DNA from: Anaerolineae bacterium
GTDB taxonomy: Bacteria > Chloroflexota > Anaerolineae > 4572-78 > J111
NCBI GenBank assembly: GCA_020433835.1
Contig: JAGRBY010000027.1
Location: 1 to 26,671, forward strand
Direction: 5' to 3'
Length of the DNA stretch: 26,671 nt
Positions 7,889 to 14,992 of this stretch are shown in pieces. Numbering within the stretch: the stretch's first letter is position 1; the number at the start of each line of letters is the position of its first letter. The notes beneath the pieces are model-generated. The model did not search any database. It had not been told where the DNA came from and worked only from the letters and a program-made list of their open reading frames with translations. Made by a program: the position numbers and the translations under genes.

Positions 7889-8584
7889 TCATCGCTGAAA
7901 ATAACCATACTTTAAGATAGCATATATGGCCCGGACACCATCGCGCCAGCTTATCTTTTTTCCTTCGTCATAAGTGCGGCCATAATACGAAATACCCACT
8001 TCATAAATCGCGCAGTTGAGCCGAGCCACCTTCGCCGTCACTTCCGGTTCGAACCCAAAGCGATCTTCTTCGATACTAATTTGATCGATCACACTTTTTT
8101 TGAAGACTTTGTAGCAGACTTCCATATCGGTCAAATTGAGATTAGTAAACATATTCGACAAAAAGGTCAAAAACCGATTCCCCAACGAGTGCCAGAAATA
8201 AAGTACCCGATGGCTTTCACCGCCCGCAAAACGCGATCCAAATACGACATCGGCTTTGCCGTCTAAAATAGGTTTGAGCAGTTTCGTATACTCGTTGGGA
8301 TCATACTCCAGGTCAGCATCTTGGATCAGCACCATATCGCCGGTAGCGTGCTGAAAGCCGGTGCGCAGCGCTGCGCCTTTGCCTTGGTTTACCTCGTGAA
8401 AAACAACTTTAATCGCACAGTGTCCCTTGAGGCTGTGCAGATAATCGCGCGTGCCGTCCGTAGAGCAATCATCTACAATCACCAATTCGCGTTCAACCGG
8501 TAACTCAACTGTCAAAACCTGCTGGACAATTTCAAAAATGGTTTTGCGCTCGTTATAGCACGGCATAATAATAGAAAGCTTCAT
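7889..8584 (-). CDS. Family 2 glycosyltransferase, DPM1-like
   Basis: A 231-residue soluble GT-A glycosyltransferase that would transfer a sugar from a nucleotide donor to a lipid carrier or glycan. Visible are the N-terminal nucleotide-binding strand [23 protein letters not shown] (about 36-46), [10 protein letters not shown] (68-77), the metal-binding motif QDADLEYDP (about 92-100) and FGSRFAGG (about 115-122). It closely resembles bacterial dolichyl-phosphate-mannose synthase-like proteins but has no C-terminal membrane helices. It starts 24 bp after the homocysteine methyltransferase-type gene on the same strand, so the two are probably co-transcribed, although no functional link is evident. 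Donor and acceptor cannot be read from the sequence. Confidence 0.9.
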   Translation of the reverse strand: MKLSIIMPCYNERKTIFEIVQQVLTVELPVERELVIVDDCSTDGTRDYLHSLKGHCAIKVVFHEVNQGKGAALRTGFQHATGDMVLIQDADLEYDPNEYTKLLKPILDGKADVVFGSRFAGGESHRVLYFWHSLGNRFLTFLSNMFTNLNLTDMEVCYKVFKKSVIDQISIEEDRFGFEPEVTAKVARLNCAIYEVGISYYGRTYDEGKKISWRDGVRAIYAILKYGYFQR

Positions 8585-8608
8585 TATAATTAAGGCCTCG
8601 ACAGGAAT

Positions 8609-9592
8609 TTAAGCGCGTTCGCCTCGCCGGTTACTGCGCTTGCGACGTCCGTGCCCGTTTACTTCGGTGGCAGCGGCGGCGTTATCAGCCAGTACCTGCT
8701 CCAACGGGGGAGCGACAAACGATGCCAGTGCGGCCTTCATCGCAGTAATATGGCTCGGATTGCTACCGCAGCAGCCGCCCAACATTTTTACATGCTGTGT
8801 CGCGAATTTGAGCGCGTAATCGGCCATAATTTCAGGTGTCACATCATAAATCGCTTCACCCAGCCCCTCCAGGCGAGGCAAACCGGCATTGGGCTTGGCC
8901 ACCAGCGTTGCTTCCGGAACAGCACTTCGCATGGCGGTTGCCGCCACCAGATTATCCTCCAAACTGCGACCACAGTTAACGCCAACGGCCAGTACGCCGC
9001 TGCCCCACAGCGCCTTGACTGCCTCTTCCGGGGTAACACCCATCATCGTGCGGCCATGCGTATCAAAACTCATCGTCACCGTCACCGGCAGCGACGACAC
9101 CCGCTGGGCTGCTTCGATAGCCGCCTGCGCCTCACGCAGATCGCTCATCGTCTCGACATGAATGCCATCTACGCCCCCTTCGACCAAAGCCTGAATCTGC
9201 TCGGCAAAATAATCAACGGCCTCGTCATATCGCATCTCTCCCATCGGCTCAAGCAAAACGCCAGTTGGCCCCACCGAGCCTAAAACCAGCACATTATCGC
9301 CGGCAATTTCCCGTGCCAAGGTGGCCGCCGCCACATTAACAGCGTGGGTTAAATGCTCACTCTTCTCTAATATCAATCGGGGTCGCGTTCCACCAAAAGA
9401 ATTGGTTAATATCGCGTCTGCACCGGCCTCGATATAAGCTCGGTAATGGGTCTTTACCGCTTCGGGATTGTCCAGATTCCACAGATCAGGAGCCATACCC
9501 GGCGGCAGCCCCAGTTTTTGTAGCTGCGTGCCGGTAGCGCCATCCATAATAATAATATTCGGTTCTGACAAACGTTGTTTAAGATCAGCCAT
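8609..9592 (-). CDS. Homocysteine S-methyltransferase family protein
   Basis: A 327-residue zinc-dependent TIM-barrel methyltransferase of the type in betaine-homocysteine methyltransferase and the N-terminal module of MetH. Seen are IIIMDGATGTQLQ near the N-terminus, ILTNSFGG (about 61-68), the first zinc cysteine in GVNCG (C207) and the Cys pair in GGCCGSNP (C274, C275). No cobalamin or folate domain is attached, so it either uses a small methyl donor or works with a separate corrinoid protein. An in-frame ATG at 9598 directly abuts the AGGAG ribosome site. The ATG at 9592 lies six bases after it and is the likelier start. The last 16 residues are strongly basic (NGHGRRKRSNRRGERA), which is unusual for the family. 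The GT2 gene follows 24 bp downstream. Confidence 0.88.
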   Translation of the reverse strand: MADLKQRLSEPNIIIMDGATGTQLQKLGLPPGMAPDLWNLDNPEAVKTHYRAYIEAGADAILTNSFGGTRPRLILEKSEHLTHAVNVAAATLAREIAGDNVLVLGSVGPTGVLLEPMGEMRYDEAVDYFAEQIQALVEGGVDGIHVETMSDLREAQAAIEAAQRVSSLPVTVTMSFDTHGRTMMGVTPEEAVKALWGSGVLAVGVNCGRSLEDNLVAATAMRSAVPEATLVAKPNAGLPRLEGLGEAIYDVTPEIMADYALKFATQHVKMLGGCCGSNPSHITAMKAALASFVAPPLEQVLADNAAAATEVNGHGRRKRSNRRGERA

Positions 9593-9873
9593 CCACATCT
9601 CCTAATCGTTCCAAGATCAATTTTAAAATCTTACCGCGACTCAAACCAATGGGCAAATCACACGGAATGGCGACAGGCATCCTATCAATGTCGATATTAA
9701 TAGGCTAAGGCTGAGGCTAAGCAGGACAGATGTAGGTTAAGCCGCCACCTCTAAAAATCGGCTTGTTGTCTTTGCTTTTTTCTTAGCCTTCGCCTCAGCC
9801 TGATTTACACCAAGGTGACTCGCAGCTGAATAGCGACGACCTTTGTATGCCGAGCAGAAAGAAAACACAGCCG
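9593..9873. other. Divergent intergenic region upstream of the dehydrogenase operon
   Basis: Separates the minus-strand methyltransferase gene from the plus-strand operon. Its main content is the 6-base-period inverted repeat at 9702-9801. No gene or RNA was recognised. The promoter for the minus-strand gene was not identified. Confidence 0.5.
9702..9801. repeat. Inverted repeat built of 6-base words
   Basis: AGGCTAAGGCTGAGGCTAAG (9702-9721), itself three degenerate AGGCTR hexamers, is inverted at 9782-9801 with 17 of 20 matches. A 60 bp spacer separates the arms. It lies between divergent genes, so a terminator role is unlikely. Confidence 0.75.
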
Positions 9874-9904
9874 TTTACATTTTCGACACTTTTTGTGCTA
9901 TAAT
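9874..9904 (+). promoter_or_regulatory. Promoter of the hydroxyacid dehydrogenase operon
   Basis: A consensus -10 box TATAAT at 9899-9904 has TTTACA at 9874-9879 as the best -35 candidate, at a wide 19 bp spacing. Transcription would start near 9911, about 16 bases before the proposed TTG start. This rules out the longer upstream in-frame ATG at 9843. Confidence 0.6.
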
Positions 9905-9915
9905 CCGCCGACCTT

Positions 9916-9921
9916 GGGAGG
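9916..9921 (+). promoter_or_regulatory. Ribosome binding site that sets the TTG start at 9927
   Basis: GGGAGG lies five bases before TTG at 9927. The alternative in-frame ATG at 9843 has no such site and lies upstream of the promoter. Confidence 0.7.
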
Positions 9922-9926
9922 AAATT

Positions 9927-10976
9927 TTGAATACAATACATATACTCAGTCTACAAGATCTCGCATCCGAATATCTTGATAAACTTCGTGCCGTCTCACC
10001 CCAACTCGAGGTTCACCAAGTCAATGCCGATGATTTGGGGCCAAGCCGCCACGAACCGATGCTGCTGGAGGCCATCCCGCAGACCATCCGCGATCAGACA
10101 GAAATTCTCTTTGGGTGGGGCAAATGCATGGGCCAAACAGCTCTGTTTCCCCGGCTCAAGTGGCTGCAAACCCACAGCGCCGGCATCGATTACCTATTTG
10201 ACATGCCGGTCTGGTCCCGCGACGATATCCTCATCTCTAACGCGCGTGGGGTGCATGCCGTACCGATGGCCGAATATGCTCTGGCGATGATGCTGGCCCT
10301 TACCCGCGACATCCCGCTGATGCTCAAACTGCAAGCGCAAGCCGAATGGCCTGCCGAACGTTGGGCCACCTTCGCCCGGCCCGAACTACGAGGCCAAACG
10401 CTGGGGCTGATCGGCTACGGAGCGATTTCCCGGGAACTGGCCCGTCAGGCTCAGGCGTTGGGTTTGCGGGTGCTGGCCTGCAACAACTCCGGCCAACGCT
10501 CTACCTACCAGGGCTACCATATTCCCGGCACCGGCGATGCCCAGGCAACCATTCCAGAAACCATCTACCCCACCGAACGGCTGCTCGATATGCTGCCTGG
10601 CTGCGATTTCGTGGTGATGCTCGCCCCGCTCACGGCCGACACCCGCCACATGATTAACGCCTCAGCCTTCGCGGCAATGAAAGAATCGGCCATTTTTATT
10701 AACCTGGCTCGCGGTGCTCTGGTCGATGAATTAGCTTTGGTATCGGCTCTATCTAACGGTCAAATCGCCGCCGCCGGGCTGGACGTTTTCGCCAAGGAGC
10801 CTCTACCGGCCGATAGCCCGTTATGGGCGCTAGATAACGTTATCATTTCGCCTCACGTGTCCGGCTTCACCCCCCATTATGATGCGCGATCGACCGATAT
10901 CTTTGCCGAAAATCTGCGCCGCTATCTCAACGGCGAACCGTTGTTAAATCACGTCAAAAGAGGAAAAAGCTATTGA
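9927..10976 (+). CDS. D-2-hydroxyacid dehydrogenase (NAD-dependent)
   Basis: A 349-residue enzyme of the D-isomer-specific 2-hydroxyacid dehydrogenase family, interconverting a 2-oxoacid and a D-2-hydroxyacid with NAD(P)H. Numbered from the TTG start, it shows the substrate loop HSAGIDY (83-89), GVHAVPMAEYAL at the domain junction, the nucleotide-binding GLIGYGAISREL (160-171, third Gly replaced by Ser), catalytic R262 in NLARGALVDE, E291 in DVFAKEPLP and H310 in SPHVSG. Promoter and ribosome site both point to TTG at 9927; an in-frame ATG at 9843 would add 28 unlikely residues. It opens a run of five plus-strand genes and overlaps the HAD gene by four bases. The substrate (glyoxylate, hydroxypyruvate, phosphoglycerate or other) cannot be told. 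Confidence 0.9.
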   Translation: MNTIHILSLQDLASEYLDKLRAVSPQLEVHQVNADDLGPSRHEPMLLEAIPQTIRDQTEILFGWGKCMGQTALFPRLKWLQTHSAGIDYLFDMPVWSRDDILISNARGVHAVPMAEYALAMMLALTRDIPLMLKLQAQAEWPAERWATFARPELRGQTLGLIGYGAISRELARQAQALGLRVLACNNSGQRSTYQGYHIPGTGDAQATIPETIYPTERLLDMLPGCDFVVMLAPLTADTRHMINASAFAAMKESAIFINLARGALVDELALVSALSNGQIAAAGLDVFAKEPLPADSPLWALDNVIISPHVSGFTPHYDARSTDIFAENLRRYLNGEPLLNHVKRGKSY

Positions 10977-11695
10977 TCAAGGGAATAATTTTTGATTTAG
11001 GCGGTACCCTGATGGAAATCACCCGCAGTTGGAACGATGTCATCCGTGAGGGAGCCGAAGCCATGGCCGAATGGTATCTCAAAAAGCGGCACATCAAATT
11101 CGATACCGAAGCCCTGATCGATGCCTTCATCATCGAGCGGTACAACGCCTGCCAGGAGAGTTGCAACACCCATACTGAGATATTGGCTCAAGAAAGCCTG
11201 CGCCGGGCCTTAACGCACATTGCCGCTCCAGCTTCAACCCAGGCTTTCACCGAGGCCGCGATCAAGGTTTTCTTTGAACCGGAGGAAAACGCCTATCGGC
11301 TCTATGACGATGCGCTTGATACCGTCAAACAGCTTAGGGGTCAGGGTTATCGACTGGGGCTTTATTCAAACGCTACTGATGATAAGCTAATTCAACGGTT
11401 GGTCAACCGCAACCACCTACGCCCTCACTTATCGCCAACGTTTAGTTCTGCTGCTTATGGCTGGCGCAAGCCCAAACCGGAACTGTTCAACCTGATTGCT
11501 GAGCGCTGGAAACTCCCGCCCGACCAGATCGCGATGGTCGGCGACACTGTCGAGGCCGACATCTTAGGTGCGCTCAACACTGGAATGACCGGCATTCTCA
11601 TCAAGCGCGAAGGCAAAACAAACAGCAGTCACGTTCAACCGGCCGCTACTATCGACCAATTGTCTGAACTGCCATCGCTGCTCAAGCAGTTGTAA
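10973..11695 (+). CDS. HAD-superfamily hydrolase
   Basis: A 240-residue haloacid dehalogenase-like phosphatase. Motif I is FDLGGTL with nucleophile D8, but the usual second Asp (DxD) is Gly (DLGGT), as in some HAD subgroups, so classic acid-base catalysis is altered. A helical cap (about 15-105) precedes motif II (S132 in LYSN), the motif III lysine (K166 in RKPKPE) and motif IV VGDTVEAD (D191, D196). Translation starts at TTG 10973, inside the stop of the dehydrogenase gene (TTGA overlap), with GAGGA about eight bases upstream, so the two are translationally coupled. A small phosphorylated hydroxyacid is a plausible substrate given its partners, but this is inference. Confidence 0.88.
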   Translation: MIKGIIFDLGGTLMEITRSWNDVIREGAEAMAEWYLKKRHIKFDTEALIDAFIIERYNACQESCNTHTEILAQESLRRALTHIAAPASTQAFTEAAIKVFFEPEENAYRLYDDALDTVKQLRGQGYRLGLYSNATDDKLIQRLVNRNHLRPHLSPTFSSAAYGWRKPKPELFNLIAERWKLPPDQIAMVGDTVEADILGALNTGMTGILIKREGKTNSSHVQPAATIDQLSELPSLLKQL

Positions 11696-11710
11696 GAGGT
11701 TTCACCCACC

Positions 11711-12487
11711 GTGCCGTCGATGCAGCTTACCGTTACCCGCCGCGAAAATCTTGCGCCTGCCTGGTGGCAGTTGACCTTAACCGCCCCAGATGGACCGCTG
11801 CCGCTCCAACCGGGCCAATTCTTGCTGCTGCGCTGTGCCGATGCCTTCACCTGCTACCTGCGCCGTCCTATCTTTCCGCAGCCTGAAACCGACCGCGATT
11901 TCACCCTGCTTATCCGGCCCGATCCCGATCCCGATCCCGGCCTGGCCTGGCTTGCCGCTCAGCAGGTAAACGATCAATTAGACGTTATCGGCCCGTTCGG
12001 CCAGGGTTTCGATCTGTCTGAAGGGGTGCAAAATCTATTGCTTATCAGCGACAGCCCGGATTTGGCTCCGTTGCCGGCGCTCATGACCCAAGCCGTAGAC
12101 GCCGGCCTATCAGTGACGATGGCCCTGGGCGGGCGACGAGCAACTACACTCTATCCGGTATCAGCCCTGCCGCCGGTAGTCGAATTCCAAGCCGCCACGC
12201 TCGATGGCTCACTTGGGCACCACGGCCCCGTTACCGACCTGCTGCCCGACCTACTGCGCTGGGCCGACCGTGTCTGCGCTGTTGGCTCAGCCCATCTGTA
12301 TCAAACCCTGCGCACCCAAGCCGAGCAGATACGCTTTGGCCTGTCGACGGGCTTTGCTTTCGGCCTGTTCACCGATGTGCCGTTGCCCTGCGGCGTGGGT
12401 TCATGTCTGGCTTGTGCCCGCCATACCCACGCTGGACTTCAATTAACCTGCCTCAACGGCCCGGTATTCGATTTAGGGGAATTATAA
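11711..12487 (+). CDS. PyrK-like FAD/[2Fe-2S] electron-transfer protein
   Basis: A 258-residue homologue of the dihydroorotate dehydrogenase 1B electron-transfer subunit. The N-terminal FAD barrel (about 1-100) has CYLRRPIF (48-55) in place of RRPISI and IGPFGQGF (93-100). The NAD-binding half is degenerate: the usual GGGxGxAPL reads ISDSPDLAPLPAL (112-124). ALGGRR (138-143) and the PyrK-typical DGSLGHHGPVTD (165-176) are kept. Four cysteines near the C-terminus (C227, C232, C235, C247; C-x4-C-x2-C-x11-C) form the iron-sulphur site, followed by GPVFDL. The start is GTG at 11711, with MPSMQL offering a later ATG. It sits 15 bp after the HAD gene and 18 bp before the PyrD-like gene. A (DP)3 run at 71-76 comes from a short GATCCC repeat. 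Confidence 0.85.
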   Translation: MPSMQLTVTRRENLAPAWWQLTLTAPDGPLPLQPGQFLLLRCADAFTCYLRRPIFPQPETDRDFTLLIRPDPDPDPGLAWLAAQQVNDQLDVIGPFGQGFDLSEGVQNLLLISDSPDLAPLPALMTQAVDAGLSVTMALGGRRATTLYPVSALPPVVEFQAATLDGSLGHHGPVTDLLPDLLRWADRVCAVGSAHLYQTLRTQAEQIRFGLSTGFAFGLFTDVPLPCGVGSCLACARHTHAGLQLTCLNGPVFDLGEL

Positions 12488-12505
12488 ATTCAAGGATCAA
12501 CAGGC

Positions 12506-13333
12506 GTGATTGAACTCGCACCGTATCATAAAACCGGCCTTAATCTCGCCAGCCCCGTGCTGATTGCATCGGGCTTTGGCGGCTATGGGCCAAACTACCA
12601 ACGCCTGATCGATCTCAGCGTCTTTGGGGCATTGGTTACGCTGCCTATAACCCTGCGCCCCGAGCGAGGAACACTTCAGCCGCGCCTGGCCGAAACCACA
12701 GGCGGATTTGTGCTCGACACCGGTTTACAAAATCCCGGCGTACGCAAAGTCATCAGCACCTATCGCCATATTTGGCCCCGCTTAGGCACGCCTGTTATCG
12801 CTCATTTACCGGCAGATCAGCCCGATGATCTAACCCGAACGGCTCGAGCACTGGCCGGCATTCAAACCTCACAAGGCGACCTCATTTTGGCCGCCATCGA
12901 ACTCGGCCTACCGCTCGATGCCGCGCCCGACGATATCGCGCTGTGGCTGGACGCCGTTCGGGCCGGCTGTGAGCTGCCGGTTTTGGTTAAACTGCCGCTG
13001 GGTGGCCACCTGGCACTGGCTGAAAGCGCCGTCCAGTCCCAAGCCGATGCTCTAGTCATCGGTACGCCGCCGCTGGCAACCGCTCTATCACCCATCGATC
13101 ATCAGCCAGTCCATGGCCACCTGTTCGGTGCGGCGCTGCACAGCCTGGTACTGCGCGATCTGCACCGGCTCAACAGCAGTATCGACCTGCCGCTCATTGC
13201 CGCCGGGGGCATCCATTCCACCACCGACGCCCGTATCTTGCTCGCCGGCGGTGCTACAGCCATTCAGATCGACTCGCTTTTGCTGCGCGATCCGCAGGCA
13301 GCGTACCAGATAGCTTTGGAGGTAGAAAAGTAA
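12506..13333 (+). CDS. Divergent dihydroorotate dehydrogenase-like FMN barrel (PyrD-like)
   Basis: A 275-residue TIM barrel, shorter than the roughly 300-310 residues usual for PyrD. Shared with class 1B dihydroorotate dehydrogenase are the N-terminal SPVLIASGFGGYG (16-28), GLQNPG (73-78), the FMN lysine K162 in VLVKLPLG and the phosphate-binding AAGGIHSTTDA (232-242) with GATAIQID (249-256). The catalytic loop that normally reads N-x-S-C-P-N is absent: the corresponding strand ends IELGLPLDAAP (131-141), with no Cys base. FMN binding is likely but orotate chemistry is not. It starts with GTG at 12506 (AAGGA upstream) directly after the PyrK-like gene. The pair probably forms a flavoprotein complex acting on another substrate. 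Confidence 0.82.
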   Translation: MIELAPYHKTGLNLASPVLIASGFGGYGPNYQRLIDLSVFGALVTLPITLRPERGTLQPRLAETTGGFVLDTGLQNPGVRKVISTYRHIWPRLGTPVIAHLPADQPDDLTRTARALAGIQTSQGDLILAAIELGLPLDAAPDDIALWLDAVRAGCELPVLVKLPLGGHLALAESAVQSQADALVIGTPPLATALSPIDHQPVHGHLFGAALHSLVLRDLHRLNSSIDLPLIAAGGIHSTTDARILLAGGATAIQIDSLLLRDPQAAYQIALEVEK

Positions 13334-13397
13334 TCGGTTGCAACGCGGATATTTATTTATACCCTATCGGTAAGTCGTAAATAGAAATTGACAATCC

Positions 13398-13439
13398 AAT
13401 CTCCAGTCACTAATTACCACTTACCAATTACCAACCACC
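13398..13439 (+). repeat. Six tandem degenerate 7-base units before the ApgM-like gene
   Basis: Six consecutive heptamers fill 13398-13439, including AATCTCC at the left, AATTACC twice and ACTTACC between them. The same words recur in inverted form at 23055-23123. The array ends nine bases before the ATG at 13449, occupying the place where a ribosome site would be expected. Confidence 0.75.
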
Positions 13440-13448
13440 ATACACACC

Positions 13449-14594
13449 ATGAAACTGATCATCATTATTCCCGACGGCATGGCCGACCTGTGTTACCCCG
13501 AATTGGATAATCTCTCGCCGGTTGAATACGCGTCAACTCCCCATCTTGATGCTGTGGTGCGGCGCGGCCAGGTGGGGCTGGCCCAAACGATGGTACCTGG
13601 CCTGCCGTTGGGTAGCCTGGTCGGCATTTTTGGCCTGCTGGGCTACAATCCCGCCGATTATTTTCCGCTGGGCCGCTCTGTGTTCGAAGCCCGGGCGCTG
13701 AATATCCCGTTAGCGGCTAACGATGTTGCTTTTCGCTGTAACATCGTGCGCGTGAATGAAGAAGGGCGGCTGGCCGATTTCACCGCCGGCCAAATTAGCG
13801 ACGCCGCTGCAGAGCGCTATTTAGAGAAGGTTACTCCGGCAGCTCCGTTCGAGCTACACCACGATTTAAGCTACCGTAACGTGCTGGTCTGGCGTGATTG
13901 TCCGCTGGTGCTGCCTCGGCTTTATCTAGCCGAACCGCACGAACACGTCGGCCAGCCCATCGACCGACTCCTACCCGGTTATGAGGGTCACGTCTATGGG
14001 CCGCTGGTTAGCTTAATGCAAAATTCGCAACGCGATGGGCTAATGCTCTGGCCGTGGGGAGCCGGACGCCCTACGGCCCTGCCGCAGCTGCCTTACCGAC
14101 TAACCATGGTCACTGCGCTAAGCTTTGTGGCCGGTTTAACCTACAGTTTGGGCGGACGGGCCATTATTCCGGCTGGAGCAACCGGCTATCGTAACACCGA
14201 TCTGGCAGCTAAGTGTGCGGCCCTAACCGACCGGTTAGATGAGCTGGATGTCGGTATTATCCATTGCAATGCGCCGGACGAGGAGGCGCACATTCAAAGT
14301 CTATCGGGTAAAATCGCGGCCATCGAAGCTATTGACCAATTGGTTATCGGCCCTTTACTGACAACGCTAGAACAGCGGGGCGAACCATACCGCCTACTGA
14401 TTTGCCCCGATCATTACACCTGCTGCTGCGATGGCCGCCATCGCTCCGATCCGGTTCCCTTTGCTATTTATGGAACGGGGTTAACGCCAAATCACTCGCT
14501 TCCCGGCTATTCTGAAACAGCTATTTATCACACTGCCTCGAAATGTATCGACAGCTCAGCACTGATAACGCTTTACCTAGAGAAAAAATTGTAA
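13449..14594 (+). CDS. Archaeal-type cofactor-independent phosphoglycerate mutase homologue (ApgM-like)
   Basis: A 381-residue alkaline-phosphatase-superfamily protein of the ApgM type, which interconverts 3- and 2-phosphoglycerate in glycolysis. Metal and phosphoryl-transfer residues of the family are present: D9 in PDGMAD, S56 in PLGSLVG (phosphoserine nucleophile), D277 and H281 in APDEEAH, D321-H322 in CPDHYT, and H331 in RHRSDPVPF. The usual GSD after the nucleophile is GSL here, and three cysteines (325-327) sit next to the DH metal motif, so substrate use may differ. It follows the PyrD-like gene by 115 bp, of which the last part is a heptamer repeat, and no Shine-Dalgarno sequence is visible before ATG 13449. 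The operon contains other phospho-acid enzymes, which fits a shared pathway. Confidence 0.85.
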   Translation: MKLIIIIPDGMADLCYPELDNLSPVEYASTPHLDAVVRRGQVGLAQTMVPGLPLGSLVGIFGLLGYNPADYFPLGRSVFEARALNIPLAANDVAFRCNIVRVNEEGRLADFTAGQISDAAAERYLEKVTPAAPFELHHDLSYRNVLVWRDCPLVLPRLYLAEPHEHVGQPIDRLLPGYEGHVYGPLVSLMQNSQRDGLMLWPWGAGRPTALPQLPYRLTMVTALSFVAGLTYSLGGRAIIPAGATGYRNTDLAAKCAALTDRLDELDVGIIHCNAPDEEAHIQSLSGKIAAIEAIDQLVIGPLLTTLEQRGEPYRLLICPDHYTCCCDGRHRSDPVPFAIYGTGLTPNHSLPGYSETAIYHTASKCIDSSALITLYLEKKL

Positions 14595-14599
14595 CAATT

Positions 14600-14823
14600 T
14601 AACGTGATCATCCACTGCTTCTACAGCTTTCAGAATATCGACCAATGCCTGACCGGCCTTATTGGCTCGATTGACCCCGCACTCCACCTCATCAGCCCAT
14701 CTTCCATTTTTACGGTTAAAGCTATGTGCGAGCTAAAAAGATAGCGATTGTCGTTACCAAAACAACCGCTACAATCATAGTAATCTGAACGAACAGAAGA
14801 GAGACAACATAAATGTCACGTAA
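14600..14823 (-). pseudogene. Remnant of a fifth chemoreceptor gene
   Basis: On the minus strand, 14603-14690 translates in one frame to EVECGVNRANKAG and then [17 protein letters not shown], which aligns residue for residue with the adaptation region of all four intact receptors downstream. The preceding bases encode ALTVKMEDG in another frame, equivalent to their EAV.AMEDG, so a frameshift lies between. Further upstream (14722-14823) a membrane-helix-like frame (ITMIVAVVLVTTIAIFLART) ends in a stop, like a second transmembrane helix joined to the signalling domain by a large internal deletion. The fragment abuts the end of the ApgM-like gene. The signalling match is clear; the membrane-helix part is inference. 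Confidence 0.8.
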
Positions 14824-14913
14824 AGGTTAGATACCAACGACAGTAATTGGGGGCTTGCAAATAAGATAACTATTCGATTAAAGATAGGAACGGTCTACGT
14901 TAGAAGAAAAGAC

Positions 14914-14970
14914 AAAGCGTAGAGATGAGAAACAGGAAGATTTCCCCTTACTTTCTCATTTCTACGCTTT
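14914..14970. terminator. Hairpin between convergent genes (putative bidirectional terminator)
   Basis: AAAGCGTAGAGATGAGAAA (14914-14932) is inverted at 14952-14970 with one mismatch and a 19-base loop. It lies 22 bp past the stop of the minus-strand receptor gene, between that gene and the plus-strand operon. No T run follows on either strand, so it may be a repeat rather than a terminator. Confidence 0.5.
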
Positions 14971-14992
14971 ACTTGTCAAATATCAGTCCGAG

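Noticed and set aside
8651..9283. 210-codon plus-strand frame opposite the homocysteine methyltransferase-type gene
   Set aside because: It is rich in His and Arg as expected from antisense of a GC-rich gene, and has no family features.
9843..9926. N-terminal extension of the hydroxyacid dehydrogenase from the ATG at 9843
   Set aside because: The TATAAT promoter and GGGAGG ribosome site lie inside this stretch, and the added residues do not resemble the family; TTG at 9927 is the better start.
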